Positions 18,077 to 25,970 of a stretch of 64,000 nt of DNA are shown here, piece by piece. The stretch's first letter is position 1. Each line of letters starts with the position of its first letter. The stretch comes from Trichomonas vaginalis G3 (Eukaryota; Parabasalia; Trichomonadida; Trichomonadidae). Below the pieces are notes generated by a model. It was not told the origin of the DNA, ran no database searches, and saw only the letters and a list, made by a program, of their open reading frames with translations. A program made the position numbers and the translations under genes. The stretch covers positions 19,291,962 to 19,355,961 of the forward strand of contig NC_067208.1 of the NCBI RefSeq assembly GCF_026262505.1, read 5' to 3'.

Positions 18077-18957
18077 AACAATGTTGGTCGTTCCCATGGA
18101 ATATTTTTGACTTTAATGGTATTAGTCATGATATGAATCTCAAGGTATGAACGAGGAGAGATGAGAGACTTATATGCTTCCCAAATTTCTTCAAAAGGTA
18201 ATGTTATACCTGACTGTTTCCAAATGAGTTCAATATCATAACGTGAGAAACCTTGAAAGATAACGAAGTCAGTTATGAGACGTTTTATGTTTAAAGCTAA
18301 AAACCTCCATGTTTGCATAAGTATTGCTACAGTTAAATGGTAATGTCTGACTTTAGTAATGATATTAGCTAATGGTGAGTCTGGTTTTGAAACTAAACCT
18401 TTTCCGGCGAAGTCGTCGCAAACTAACAAAGTATTTGAAGGATATTTTTGAAGGGGTATTTTGAAAGTTTTGATAGAATGTAGTTTGTCAGTCGTTTCAT
18501 ATCGTAAACTCCTGAGTATTGACGTAAGTGGTGTTTGTCAATAATTCTTTCCATCTCCTCAGAAGTCTTTTGCATTCCTGACTGTATAAATTCAACGATG
18601 GCATAATATTTCCTCTTACGTCGAATGTAACGTTGAAGAAATTCAATGAGTTCACTGTCTGGAACTTTAACGACAGAGGCTTGAACTTTTGACATAAATG
18701 TTTTCGCTGTTGAATCCATAGAGTCTGAAGTTGCTGATATAATGATTTGGTCATAGTAAGAGTCGTTTCCTAAACGCTCTGTTATGAGTATATGACGAAT
18801 TAAATTAAATGTCTTACCTGAACCCATCTTTCCACAATAGAAATAAACGCCATTTGAACAGAACTCATAGTCTTACTGAAAGGAAGAATAGAGAAGAGTT
18901 AAGTTTGTCTGTAGTTTCATTCATGTCTTCATCTACGTCATGTATTAAATGCTTCAT
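18073..18957 (-). pseudogene. Polinton A packaging ATPase, A32/FtsK-HerA type (broken)
   Basis: Drives genome packaging into capsids. Walker A is seen as CGKMGSGKTFN and Walker B as LVCDDFAGKG, with a downstream RHYHLTVAILMQTWRFL segment and an arginine-rich RRKRKYYAI region between them, as in poxvirus A32-like ATPases. About two breaks. Its start region overlaps the promoter of the divergent minor capsid-like gene at 18,974. A second, more decayed copy is at 33,700-34,559 in element B. Confidence 0.75.
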
Positions 18958-18973
18958 TTTATCTCCATTAAAA

Positions 18974-19855
18974 ATGCAAGTCAGAAATATTCAGAACATA
19001 GCACCGAGTCTAACTGACAAGAGTATAAAGATATACTATGAACACGTTATGATGAAACCAACCAAAATTCAAGAAAGTCAGTATACTTATGAATATCCAA
19101 GGCACTGGGTAGAGTATGTAGGAGGTGAGAAAGCTATTGAAATCAGACAGGTTCGAAGTATTCCAGCAGGAAGAACAATATTATTGAAGAACTTTAATGT
19201 TTTGAGATATAATGATGAAACAAAGAAGCAAGATAGTTTTCCTGTTGCTGTGTATGTGAACTTAGATACAGGAGATGACATGAAAGTTTTTAACACAAAG
19301 CTTCAAACGGTAGTGAGAGAACAACTGACTGCGGAAGGGCATCCATTACCTTCAGAAGTTACCATAGCATATAATTTTGAAACAAACTCAATAGATTTTA
19401 AAGTCATCTCTGCAAAGAAGTCAGGTTTTACATTTAATGAAGCAGATGTATATTCGAATGAAAACTTCAAAGCTATTGCATGGTTAGATAATGACGATTG
19501 CTTTAAGAAAATATTTAAATTCAGTGACTCAAAGATGTCAATAGATGACCTTCGTGGAATGTTACCATCGACGTTTACAGTTGAAGGTTCAGCAGGATTG
19601 CTTACAAGATTGTCAATTGGTGGTATTTGGTCTCGTGAGAACATTGTTATAAAATCCAGTATAAGTGAATTTGCTGAAGAATCTATATTATGTCTTTCAA
19701 ACTACATGTATTCGCCACCGAAGCATTATAGTATAACAAACTTTGTCAGTAAGTTTAACATAAGACTTGTCGAACCTTCTTCAATGAAAGATGTTGTGCT
19801 ACCTAAAGATGGAAAGGATGGACTCATTATTGAGATGATTTTAATTGCATATTAA
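18974..19855 (+). CDS. Minor capsid-like protein (paralogue of 1,837 gene)
   Basis: The start MQVRNIQNIAPS at 18,974 is chosen because TTTATCTCCATTAAAA precedes it and the upstream extension reads through the divergent ATPase start. The 293-residue protein is beta-rich and ends VVLPKDGKDGLIIEMILIAY, resembling the end of the 1,837 product. The motif GIWSRENIVIKSS matches GIWDRKQAILYSN there. The 39.0-39.8 and 44.0-44.8 kb remnants in element B belong to the same family (YVNLDTGDDMKVFNTKL against LLVNLETTLKAFQEKI). A penton or minor capsid role is inferred. It looks whole. Confidence 0.55.
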   Translation: MQVRNIQNIAPSLTDKSIKIYYEHVMMKPTKIQESQYTYEYPRHWVEYVGGEKAIEIRQVRSIPAGRTILLKNFNVLRYNDETKKQDSFPVAVYVNLDTGDDMKVFNTKLQTVVREQLTAEGHPLPSEVTIAYNFETNSIDFKVISAKKSGFTFNEADVYSNENFKAIAWLDNDDCFKKIFKFSDSKMSIDDLRGMLPSTFTVEGSAGLLTRLSIGGIWSRENIVIKSSISEFAEESILCLSNYMYSPPKHYSITNFVSKFNIRLVEPSSMKDVVLPKDGKDGLIIEMILIAY

Positions 19856-20080
19856 ATGAGCTTGTTCTTGAAGGTCATTCATGATGAAATAACTGTTGTA
19901 GAAGATGTTAGCAATTGTTCAGACATTTTGAAGCGTATAGATGATATAAGAAATAAGTTAGATAGACCGCAAAGCGGTGAGGACGAAGCCCGTGAGAACG
20001 CTTATGTTTCATTGACTTTCTCCAGTAACGAGAACTTTTATGAGATAATATTGAAGAGAGATGATTTTAATATGGTGTAA
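19856..20080 (+). CDS. Unknown 74-residue protein, abutting neighbours
   Basis: The ATG follows the previous stop with no gap (TAAATGAG), and its own stop is followed directly by the next ATG (TAAATGGT). The sequence is a small alpha/beta protein with an acidic N-terminal helix (HDEITVVEDVSN) and a strand-rich end (AYVSLTFSSNENFYEIIL). No family recognised. Three genes with zero spacing suggest that TAAATG doubles as stop and promoter/start, or a shared transcript. Confidence 0.5.
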   Translation: MSLFLKVIHDEITVVEDVSNCSDILKRIDDIRNKLDRPQSGEDEARENAYVSLTFSSNENFYEIILKRDDFNMV

Positions 20081-20596
20081 ATGGTAGCTTGGGCAGCTTT
20101 AGGCGCAATGGGAACAAAAGCATTAGCATTTGGAGCAAAAGCATTTGGAGCTTATGACGCAGTAAATAAAATGAGTGGAGGAAGGGTTTCGAAGACATTA
20201 GATGCAAATAAAGGGAAGATTGGAGGCTGGGTTGCAAAGAAGTTAAGATTAAATAAAATAGGGCTCATAAATAAAGCATCCAATTTGGTTGCGACTGAGT
20301 CAGAAAATGCTTTAGGAAAGGACGATGAGTTTGCAAAACACGCAAAAGACTTTAATGACCAGATGAAAGGTGAAACAATGCATTTAAATAGAGTCGATGG
20401 AACTCTTCCTCCACCAGTAGTTCTTCCGTATGGTCCCTATGGAATGTATGGAAACCCTTACGAAAGACCATTTAACCCATTGACTGGTGGAAGTAACTGG
20501 TATCATTACGGCCGAAGAAGAAAGACAGTCAAGTTGGAGACAGACGTGAAGAAAGCAACTAAAAAGAAACCAAGGAAGAGAGTTATAAAGCAATGA
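20081..20596 (+). CDS. Basic virion-like protein with amphipathic N-terminus
   Basis: 171 residues. The first 30 (MVAWAALGAMGTKALAFGAK onward) are small, hydrophobic and amphipathic; the middle is basic and helical; a P/Y/G-rich segment (PPPVVLPYGPYGMYGNPYER) follows; and the tail is strongly basic (KKATKKKPRKRVIKQ). The layout recalls adenovirus core and membrane-active proteins, which is an analogy rather than a homology call. A small basic amphipathic gene at about 44,825-45,065 in element B may be a counterpart. It looks whole. Confidence 0.5.
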   Translation: MVAWAALGAMGTKALAFGAKAFGAYDAVNKMSGGRVSKTLDANKGKIGGWVAKKLRLNKIGLINKASNLVATESENALGKDDEFAKHAKDFNDQMKGETMHLNRVDGTLPPPVVLPYGPYGMYGNPYERPFNPLTGGSNWYHYGRRRKTVKLETDVKKATKKKPRKRVIKQ

Positions 20597-20785
20597 ATTC
20601 AACAGACCCAAAGGGTCAGAGCCGCTTTGCGGCTAGGGTGAAAAAACAGGTGAAAAAAGAGGTGAGATCTCACCGCTTCACCTAAATTTATTTTTGTGCT
20701 ATGTTTTCATACGTGTGAGGGTGGTGAGATCATTAATTTTTAAGTTTATTTTTTTTTATTTTATTTTTTTTTTATTTGGATGTAA
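20597..20785. repeat. Intergenic hairpins and GGTGAGATCTCACC module, copy 5
   Basis: GACCCAAAGGGTC and AGCCGCTTTGCGGCT form two short hairpins at 20,607-20,634. The module at 20,637-20,697 has the same orientation as copies 3 and 4, and its palindrome is followed by GCTTCACCTAAATTTATTTTT. A later TGAGGGTGGTGAGATCATTAA is a half-module. The rest is a T-rich promoter-like run before ATG 20,786. Confidence 0.75.
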
Positions 20786-21127
20786 ATGACAGAACAAAAG
20801 CAACTCATACAAATCAAAACATATAACAAACATACATTTAAACATTTATTCTTCCTTCCTGAGCATAACATGTTCTTTCAAATACATCCGAGACCAGTTG
20901 ACTTTTCATTGACTGTGTATAAAGATAGAAATAGTTATATCATTAAACCATACGATGACGAAGGTAAGTTATGTAAATTGTACGTTAAGAAGTTAGAGAA
21001 AGTTTATGGCTTCAAGTATGATACAATAGGGTTAACACTGATGATGAAGATATTGAGGAAAATTTATGAGAACATTAGTGAAGTCGTTAGTGAGAACGAT
21101 AGTGAGAACGTTTATTTTTTACATTAG
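20786..21127 (+). CDS. Unknown 113-residue protein at the right edge of element A
   Basis: Starts MTEQKQLIQIKTYNKHTFKH after a long T-rich run. The body is basic and aromatic with KLYVKKLEKVYGFKYD; the last 20 residues come from a repeat of GTTAGTGAGAACG-type units that continues past the stop as TTAGTGAGTTCG. The repeat may mark the edge of the element. No family recognised. Confidence 0.45.
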   Translation: MTEQKQLIQIKTYNKHTFKHLFFLPEHNMFFQIHPRPVDFSLTVYKDRNSYIIKPYDDEGKLCKLYVKKLEKVYGFKYDTIGLTLMMKILRKIYENISEVVSENDSENVYFLH

Positions 21128-21255
21128 TGAGTTCGTTAGTGAAGTGGTTGGCGGCTTTGTAAATATTTAAGGTTAAGTTAGTTTTTGCGTTCGTGTTGTA
21201 AAATATACGTTACTGGTTTTGTAAATATTTAAGGTTATATTGAGTAAGGTGGAAC
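21128..21255. repeat. Direct repeat TTTGTAAATATTTAAGGTTA, two copies
   Basis: The 20-base sequence occurs at about 21,156 and again at about 21,217, 61 bases apart, just outside the last element A gene. It could be a subterminal repeat of element A or of the transposon remnant to the right. No coding region is seen. Confidence 0.6.
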
Positions 21256-22205
21256 GCAGTGCCGCCGTACCCAAGATAACCATACTAACTAACTCTAATG
21301 TTAATGTTCTTCCAGGCTCTTGATTTGTCCAAATAGCATGCAATTTTGGAGTTAAACGCTTCATTCATGCAGGTAGATCCAATGGAAGAAACTTTGGAAA
21401 CTATGGGTGTCCATTTGTGAACCCAGTCATAGAGCATGAATTGAAGTTGGATCGAATTGGCACCTTTTTGCCATTCAAAGCATTTGTAATTGTGCGGTTC
21501 GCAAAAAGAATGATTGCCTACGTAATGGTAGACACAATTCTCCCACATTTTCGTACGTTTGTCAATATTTTCTTCGGCAAAACATGACCAAAGCCACATA
21601 CTTAGGCTTGCATTCAGACCCCAGAAAGGTCTCTCTATTTTTTCAATCTTCTGAGTCTTGTCGTTGAAAACTTCAACTGTCTTATGAGAAGCTGAGAACT
21701 TTGTAAAATCTTTTGAGATATTTTTTGATACATGACCTGGATCGAATCTTTCAAGATGAGAGACGCCAAATTCTTTAAAGACAGAGACACTTTTGTTATC
21801 TCGGTCTTTAATAATCTCTTTAACATCTTTCAAGATATTGTATTTCTTTAATTGCTTCAAGATGATTCGAGTTCCAGCACTTTCCATATTGTTGGAAGCT
21901 CCGGAATACTGAGCATGCTGTCTGTTTCCACCAATATGGTTGATGTTCACGCATGCAAGAACTCTTTTTGTGACAGCATCGAGCGCAGTTACTGTACAAC
22001 TTGGCGAGTTTCGCCTGTGCGGCCATCTTGCATCAATGGATAAGTAACCACTGAAGGACTTTCTCGACAGCATTAGGGAAATACTTTTAAGTCTTCTAAT
22101 CTTATCGTCACAAAATCTCTGTTGTCTCATGACACCACTCTTCACAGGGGGCTTAGTTCCACAAAGAGAAAGTATCTCATACCGAAATGGCTCACCAAAA
22201 AGGTG
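21256..22205 (-). mobile_element. Mutator-like transposase remnant
   Basis: A 286-residue open frame (21,285-22,145) with sequence continuing upstream as EPFRYEILSLCGTKPPVK. LSIDARWPHRRNSPSCTVTA, then NNMESAGTRIILKQLKKYN, then IIKDRDNKSVSVFKEFG fit the catalytic core of MULE-type (Mutator) DDE transposases: D in SIDARW, ME..G, and D.D.K. A CxxH-like CVYHYVGNHSFC segment follows. The N-terminal zinc-finger region and the end are missing, so this is a fragment about 60% of family length. No terminal repeats were recognised. It lies between the two Polintons. Confidence 0.6.
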
Positions 22206-22795
22206 ACATTTTTGGCGCCAATAATTTGATTTTTCTGATTCTTTCTATTTAGATATATTTATTTAATATTCATATTCCTTTATATTGCCTCATATTATTT
22301 CCCATTTTTAATCATATTATACAAATCTTTAATAATTTTTAATGTTTTGAGCTTCAAAATCTTGTTCTAACTATTTTCATTCATATATCCTAGAAAAAAT
22401 TAAAAAGTTTTTTAGAAATAAAAATGTTTGTATGTAAAGTATTGAAAATATTCTAGATGAGAAGACATTCTCCAGAAGAGATTGATATTGATTGGCTTTG
22501 TGAAGCCATCACAAAATCAAATAATGAAGTTAAGTTAACTGATATTTGCGCGAAAGCTAAAATAAATCATGAAGGCAGAGTTATATATAATCATACTATC
22601 TTAAAGTATTCCTAGAAATTTCCAAAATTAACCGAAATATAACTGTGCAGAATTACTATTTTCGAGATAAAATTCATATGGAAATACTAATTCATAACGC
22701 TTTATGTTATATAAAATTTAATTTATAAAAATTTCAAAATAAATCAAAATTAACACAATGAATATAACTGCAATCGAGGTTTTTGACGATTGATT
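22206..22795. other. AT-rich spacer with one possible short ORF
   Basis: Mostly noncoding. One plus-strand frame at 22,457-22,615 encodes 52 residues starting MRRHSPEEIDIDWLCEAITK, with helical character resembling the start of a longer protein, but it stops in AT-rich DNA. It may be the decayed beginning of a host or transposon gene. Nothing else is supported. Confidence 0.35.
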
Positions 22796-23086
22796 CTTAC
22801 GAGAAGTTTTCCAAACTTTGAGTTAATGTCAAGACATTAACTCAAAGTTTGGAAGTCTAATAAGGGGAATTGTAGGCTATGAGGTACTGATTATATATCA
22901 GTGCCTCATAGCCTGCAATTCCCATTAGAAATCGGAGAAACTTTGTCCGCATAACTTATGATGTGGACAAAGTTTCTCCCATTTCTACTTAGAATGAAAG
23001 GGCAAGAGGTATATAGGTACACTATATATCTCTTGCCCTTTCCTTCTTACCTAAAGACTTCCAATCTTATTTTTTTTCCAATTTTT
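22796..23086. repeat. Cluster of four consecutive hairpins
   Basis: Four adjacent near-perfect inverted repeats: TTCCAAACTTTGAGTTAATG with its complement; GGGGAATTGTAGGCTATGAG with a loop TGATTATATATCA; GGAGAAACTTTGTCC with GGACAAAGTTTCTCC; and AAAGGGCAAGAGGTATATAG with its complement. Short spacers between hairpins pair on both sides (ATTAG back, AGAAAT forward), so each stem can be extended. Stems are 15-28 bp. No gene lies inside. The second and third hairpins have close relatives in the 47.75 kb cluster. Confidence 0.9.
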
Positions 23087-23144
23087 CCCCTAAATTTAAA
23101 TCTTATATAATATAAATAAAATGCATAATATCAATCACAAAAAT

Positions 23145-23236
23145 TAATGTAAAAAAAAAAAAAAAGGAAGTGGGGCTTCCAGGGGCTGCGCCCCTTCTAG
23201 CCCTGAAGATGTTTAGTATAAATGAAGTTTTTATTC
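23145..23236. repeat. Target duplication and left terminal inverted repeat of Polinton B
   Basis: TAATGT at 23,145-23,150 is the target duplication. The repeat proper (23,151-23,236) opens with 15 A, then GGAAGTGGGGCTTCC, a hairpin GGGGCTGCGCCCC, TTCTAGCCCTGA and TTTAGTATAAATGAAGTTTT. The stop codon of the 23,231 gene falls in its inner edge. Confidence 0.95.
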
Positions 23237-24040
23237 TGAGTCAAAGTTCGGGTCTTCTGCGTTATATGCAACGTAATTGAACCATATCTTGTATGGATGG
23301 TTCAAATCCGATGAAACAGAAATGATTTCACCGGGGACTAATACCAAGTTTCCTTCCCAGTAGGCTTGACCATTGCTAAAGAATATGCAAACCAATTCTT
23401 CGAATACAATTTCTTGTCCACTTTTGCGTTGGAAAATGACTCTCACACGGTCACCTGGAATGACTCCATCTTTTTCGTTGTCTTCATTCTGTAACGAAAT
23501 AGTACGAACGAGGAAATGGTTGACAATTTCAACTTGGAATTCGCAAGGAGTTGTGCGAAAAACCCAGCCAACATTTTCGGCTCCGTACTCGTCAGCTAGT
23601 TCATCCTGGTCATAGCTGTACGAGTACGGAGTGAAGTTTATGGCTGCACGGGCAAATTGAATTTGAATTGGGCTGCGTAAGGTAGGAAGCAACTGGTTGA
23701 AGAGTCGTTCTTGAAGTACTCTTACAAGAGTGGGACAATAGCGGACAAGTTCGTCTGCATATTGAATTGAATTCGAACAAATTTGTTCGAATTGGACTGT
23801 CGCCGAAACTAGTTGACCAAGAGCTGTAGAATACTCTGAGGTCTGTTCTATACTTTCTTCTATAGAAGAAGCCATGTATTCATCAGCTTTTGACTGCAAT
23901 TGTTGGCGCAATTGGAAGTTAGATTGCTCGGGGTCAAAGCGAGTCTTTGGAGTGTCATCTGGGACTGGGAGTGACCGTGGAGGATGACAATCCTCTTCCT
24001 GGATAGTTGAATCGGAATCGCTACTGTCTTGGTATGACAT
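23231..24040 (-). CDS. Outward-facing terminal gene of Polinton B
   Basis: A 269-residue protein starting MSYQDSSDSDSTIQEEDCHP that looks whole. The first 60 residues are acidic and disordered, the next 80 helical (EQTSEYSTALGQLVSATVQF), and the last 110 beta-rich with PGDRVRVIFQRKSGQEIVFE and a short acidic end. No family is recognised. The start is preceded by TTTTTTTCACTTCATTTTAG, which contains TCACTTCATTT, close to the trichomonad Inr consensus (TCA, pyrimidine, T/A). Base use is less AT-rich than neighbours. Its last codons lie at the terminal repeat, so transcription runs out of the element. Confidence 0.6.
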   Translation of the reverse strand: MSYQDSSDSDSTIQEEDCHPPRSLPVPDDTPKTRFDPEQSNFQLRQQLQSKADEYMASSIEESIEQTSEYSTALGQLVSATVQFEQICSNSIQYADELVRYCPTLVRVLQERLFNQLLPTLRSPIQIQFARAAINFTPYSYSYDQDELADEYGAENVGWVFRTTPCEFQVEIVNHFLVRTISLQNEDNEKDGVIPGDRVRVIFQRKSGQEIVFEELVCIFFSNGQAYWEGNLVLVPGEIISVSSDLNHPYKIWFNYVAYNAEDPNFDSE

Positions 24041-24520
24041 TGAGCTAAAATGAAGTGAAAAAAACCGACCACTTTATTTTTTCAAATAAGAGTTTGAAAT
24101 AAACCGTTTTCGTCAACGGAGACCCCTCTATTTTTTTATTTTATTTAATAGTTACCGTTGGAAAACCGTTCCATCTCAAATATTGAATGAACTATAAACG
24201 TTTTTTGTTTTCTATATATACATTTTTGTCCAACGGTAAAACTTTTTGCACAACGGTTTTTGAGAGTCGTCGCCGTTGACTTTTTTGTAGAGCACTCAAA
24301 ATAGTATAACTTTGTCCGGACAACTAAGGGTCTATCGTCGCAACAGGAAAAGTTACGGGCGTTCCAAGGAAGTATAATTTGAGAAGACTTTCCCCCTTAT
24401 AGAATGAGATAAGACGGTTATTTTACAAAACTAACAACACTTTGACCGAGTAGTTTTTTGTGCTGAACAAAAAGTGTCATATAAACATCTGTCAAAAACC
24501 GCTTTTTAACTTCACTTAAA
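24041..24520. promoter_or_regulatory. Divergent promoter region with CAACGG cluster
   Basis: This 480-base gap between divergent genes contains about six CAACGG/CCGTTG motifs between 24,100 and 24,290, several extended to AACCGTT or CCAACGGT. CAACGG fits the animal and plant Myb-site consensus YAAC(G/T)G, and trichomonads have many Myb proteins. Both genes have a TCACTT start-site-like motif close to the ATG (TTCACTTAAAATG at 24,521). The middle (24,300-24,450) shows no further pattern. Confidence 0.45.
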
Positions 24521-25645
24521 ATGCCACGTAAGCTACGTAAGAATATACGTAAGAGGAAGGGAGCATTGAAACATCCAATAGTAAAACTGACACCACAACA
24601 ACAGTTGCAACAACAAATGATGAATGACCCCACTATGTTGCAACAAATGTCAAGCAACCCTATGCTTTTAAACCGAGTTATTGGTGCACAGAGTGGAGGT
24701 TTAAGAGCGGCACTTTTAGCGAAAATGGCAGGCTATGGTGGAGCTGCAGACGGAACAGCTTATAACCCTCAAAGTCAAATGAATTTGAGTTCACTCAAAA
24801 ATCAAATAACAGATGTCAAAAAGTCAAACATAGACATACAGAAACAAATAAGTGAAAACGAAAAGAAACTAGAATATGACAGACACACAAAGAAACTCAA
24901 TGAGTTAAACGTAGAGAAAAAGAAGAAAGAAGAACAACTGAAAGAACTAAGTACAGAGGAATATGCGAAAAAAGTGTCAGAAAAAGCAGCAGAAGTAGCA
25001 AAAATGGAACAAGATGTTATAAATTTGAAAAACCATACTACTCAATATAAAGTACTGAAAGATGAAGAGATAAAACAAAAAGCCCTGAAGACATATATGG
25101 ATAGCGATGAGTATAAAAAAGAAGTTGAAGCAAATGTAAAGGCAGAAAAACTTTTACAGTTGCAAAACCAAACCGTACAGTATGAAAACTTAGCACAAGA
25201 AAGTAAAAATAACGACGCAGCCATGCAAAAGGCAATGAAAAGCGCAGAATATATAAAAGCTAATAATGACTGGTTAGATGCCCAAGCCAACGCCAAAGCA
25301 GCCCAACTTATAGGGTCAATAAGGACAAAAATACAAGCGGATGAAGACAGTTCAAATGAAGCTTTAATGAATGCTGACTTTAAGAACGCCTTCGAAGCTC
25401 TTCATAGTAAGGTGAAACTAGTGAACGACTTCTCATCTGGAAAGAAACTGAAGTCTGAAGGTTTCGACAACGAGTTAAGAGAAGTAGCACAAAATATGAC
25501 GAAAATAACAGATGCAGCAACGAGACAGGCAGTTCAAAGTGCCTATGACGCCGTTAGAGCAACTGTTGTGGAAAGTCAAGAAAAAGAGTTACAACAGACC
25601 AAAACAGACCTAGTAAATGCTTTCTTAAAACGAAAAGTCAGGTAG
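24521..25645 (+). CDS. Coiled-coil structural protein of Polinton B
   Basis: 374 residues, whole. The N-terminus is very basic (MPRKLRKNIRKRKG), followed by a Q/M-rich segment (PQQQLQQQMMNDPTMLQQMS) and then about 280 residues of charged helical sequence with heptad-like spacing (KNQITDVKKSNIDIQKQISE, EKKKKEEQLKELSTEEYAKK). It ends in basic FLKRKVR. It may be a scaffold or DNA-condensing internal protein, judged only from composition and its place before the capsid gene. The start is well fixed by the TCACTTAAAATG context. Confidence 0.5.
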   Translation: MPRKLRKNIRKRKGALKHPIVKLTPQQQLQQQMMNDPTMLQQMSSNPMLLNRVIGAQSGGLRAALLAKMAGYGGAADGTAYNPQSQMNLSSLKNQITDVKKSNIDIQKQISENEKKLEYDRHTKKLNELNVEKKKKEEQLKELSTEEYAKKVSEKAAEVAKMEQDVINLKNHTTQYKVLKDEEIKQKALKTYMDSDEYKKEVEANVKAEKLLQLQNQTVQYENLAQESKNNDAAMQKAMKSAEYIKANNDWLDAQANAKAAQLIGSIRTKIQADEDSSNEALMNADFKNAFEALHSKVKLVNDFSSGKKLKSEGFDNELREVAQNMTKITDAATRQAVQSAYDAVRATVVESQEKELQQTKTDLVNAFLKRKVR

Positions 25646-25659
25646 GACATTATGCTGCA

Positions 25660-25745
25660 GATGGAACATATGTGCCAGCTGGTGGAACTTATATACCAGC
25701 TGGTGGAACTTATATACTAGCTAGTGGAACTTATATACCACCAAA
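25660..25745 (+). repeat. 21-bp repeats encoding PAGGTYI
   Basis: CCAGCTGGTGGAACTTATAT-type units recur about four times, with the last copies diverged. They encode the heptapeptide PAGGTYI/V, so the period preserves frame. Confidence 0.8.
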
Positions 25746-25839
25746 CCCTCCAAGAGAAGCACCTGCACCAGGACTACCTAAAAACATTTACATCGTCACA
25801 TGGACACAGACACAGGCATGCACCAAAACCAACACAACA

Positions 25840-25970
25840 ACCAACACAACAACCAACAGTTCAAAACACTACACCACAACCAACAGTTCAAAACACTGCA
25901 CCACAACCAACAGTTCAAACACTACACCACAACCAACAGTTCAAAACACTGCACAGCAACAACCACAAAC
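25840..25970 (+). repeat. 27-bp minisatellite
   Basis: About four copies of CAACAGTTCAAAACACTACA followed by CCACAAC, alternating ACTACA and ACTGCA. The period is a multiple of three. It makes overlapping open frames in two registers, so frame choice in this stretch cannot be read from openness alone. Confidence 0.85.

Larger units (their letters stand above)
1..21250. mobile_element. Polinton/Maverick element A (left part outside window)
   Basis: A Polinton is a large self-synthesising virus-like DNA element. The hallmark set is visible here: major capsid protein, protein-primed DNA polymerase B, DDE integrase and packaging ATPase, plus a fibre and minor structural proteins. Genes are compact, on both strands, with very short gaps. 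The left end lies outside the window. No terminal repeat was recognised on the right, so the right limit is a guess based on the last element-like gene (20,786-21,127) and the start of transposase-like sequence at about 21,256. Most frames look whole, a minority are broken (roughly seven or eight breaks in all), so it looks younger than element B. Confidence 0.85.

Noticed and set aside
18809-18973. Upstream extension of the minor capsid-like gene
   Set aside because: It would overlap the start of the divergent packaging ATPase and lacks the promoter-like context found before ATG 18,974.
21256-21310. Trichomonad intron (ACTAAC branch motif near 21,283)
   Set aside because: ACTAACTAAC is present but the usual extended 3' motif (ACTAACACACAG) and a matching GTATGT donor were not found.
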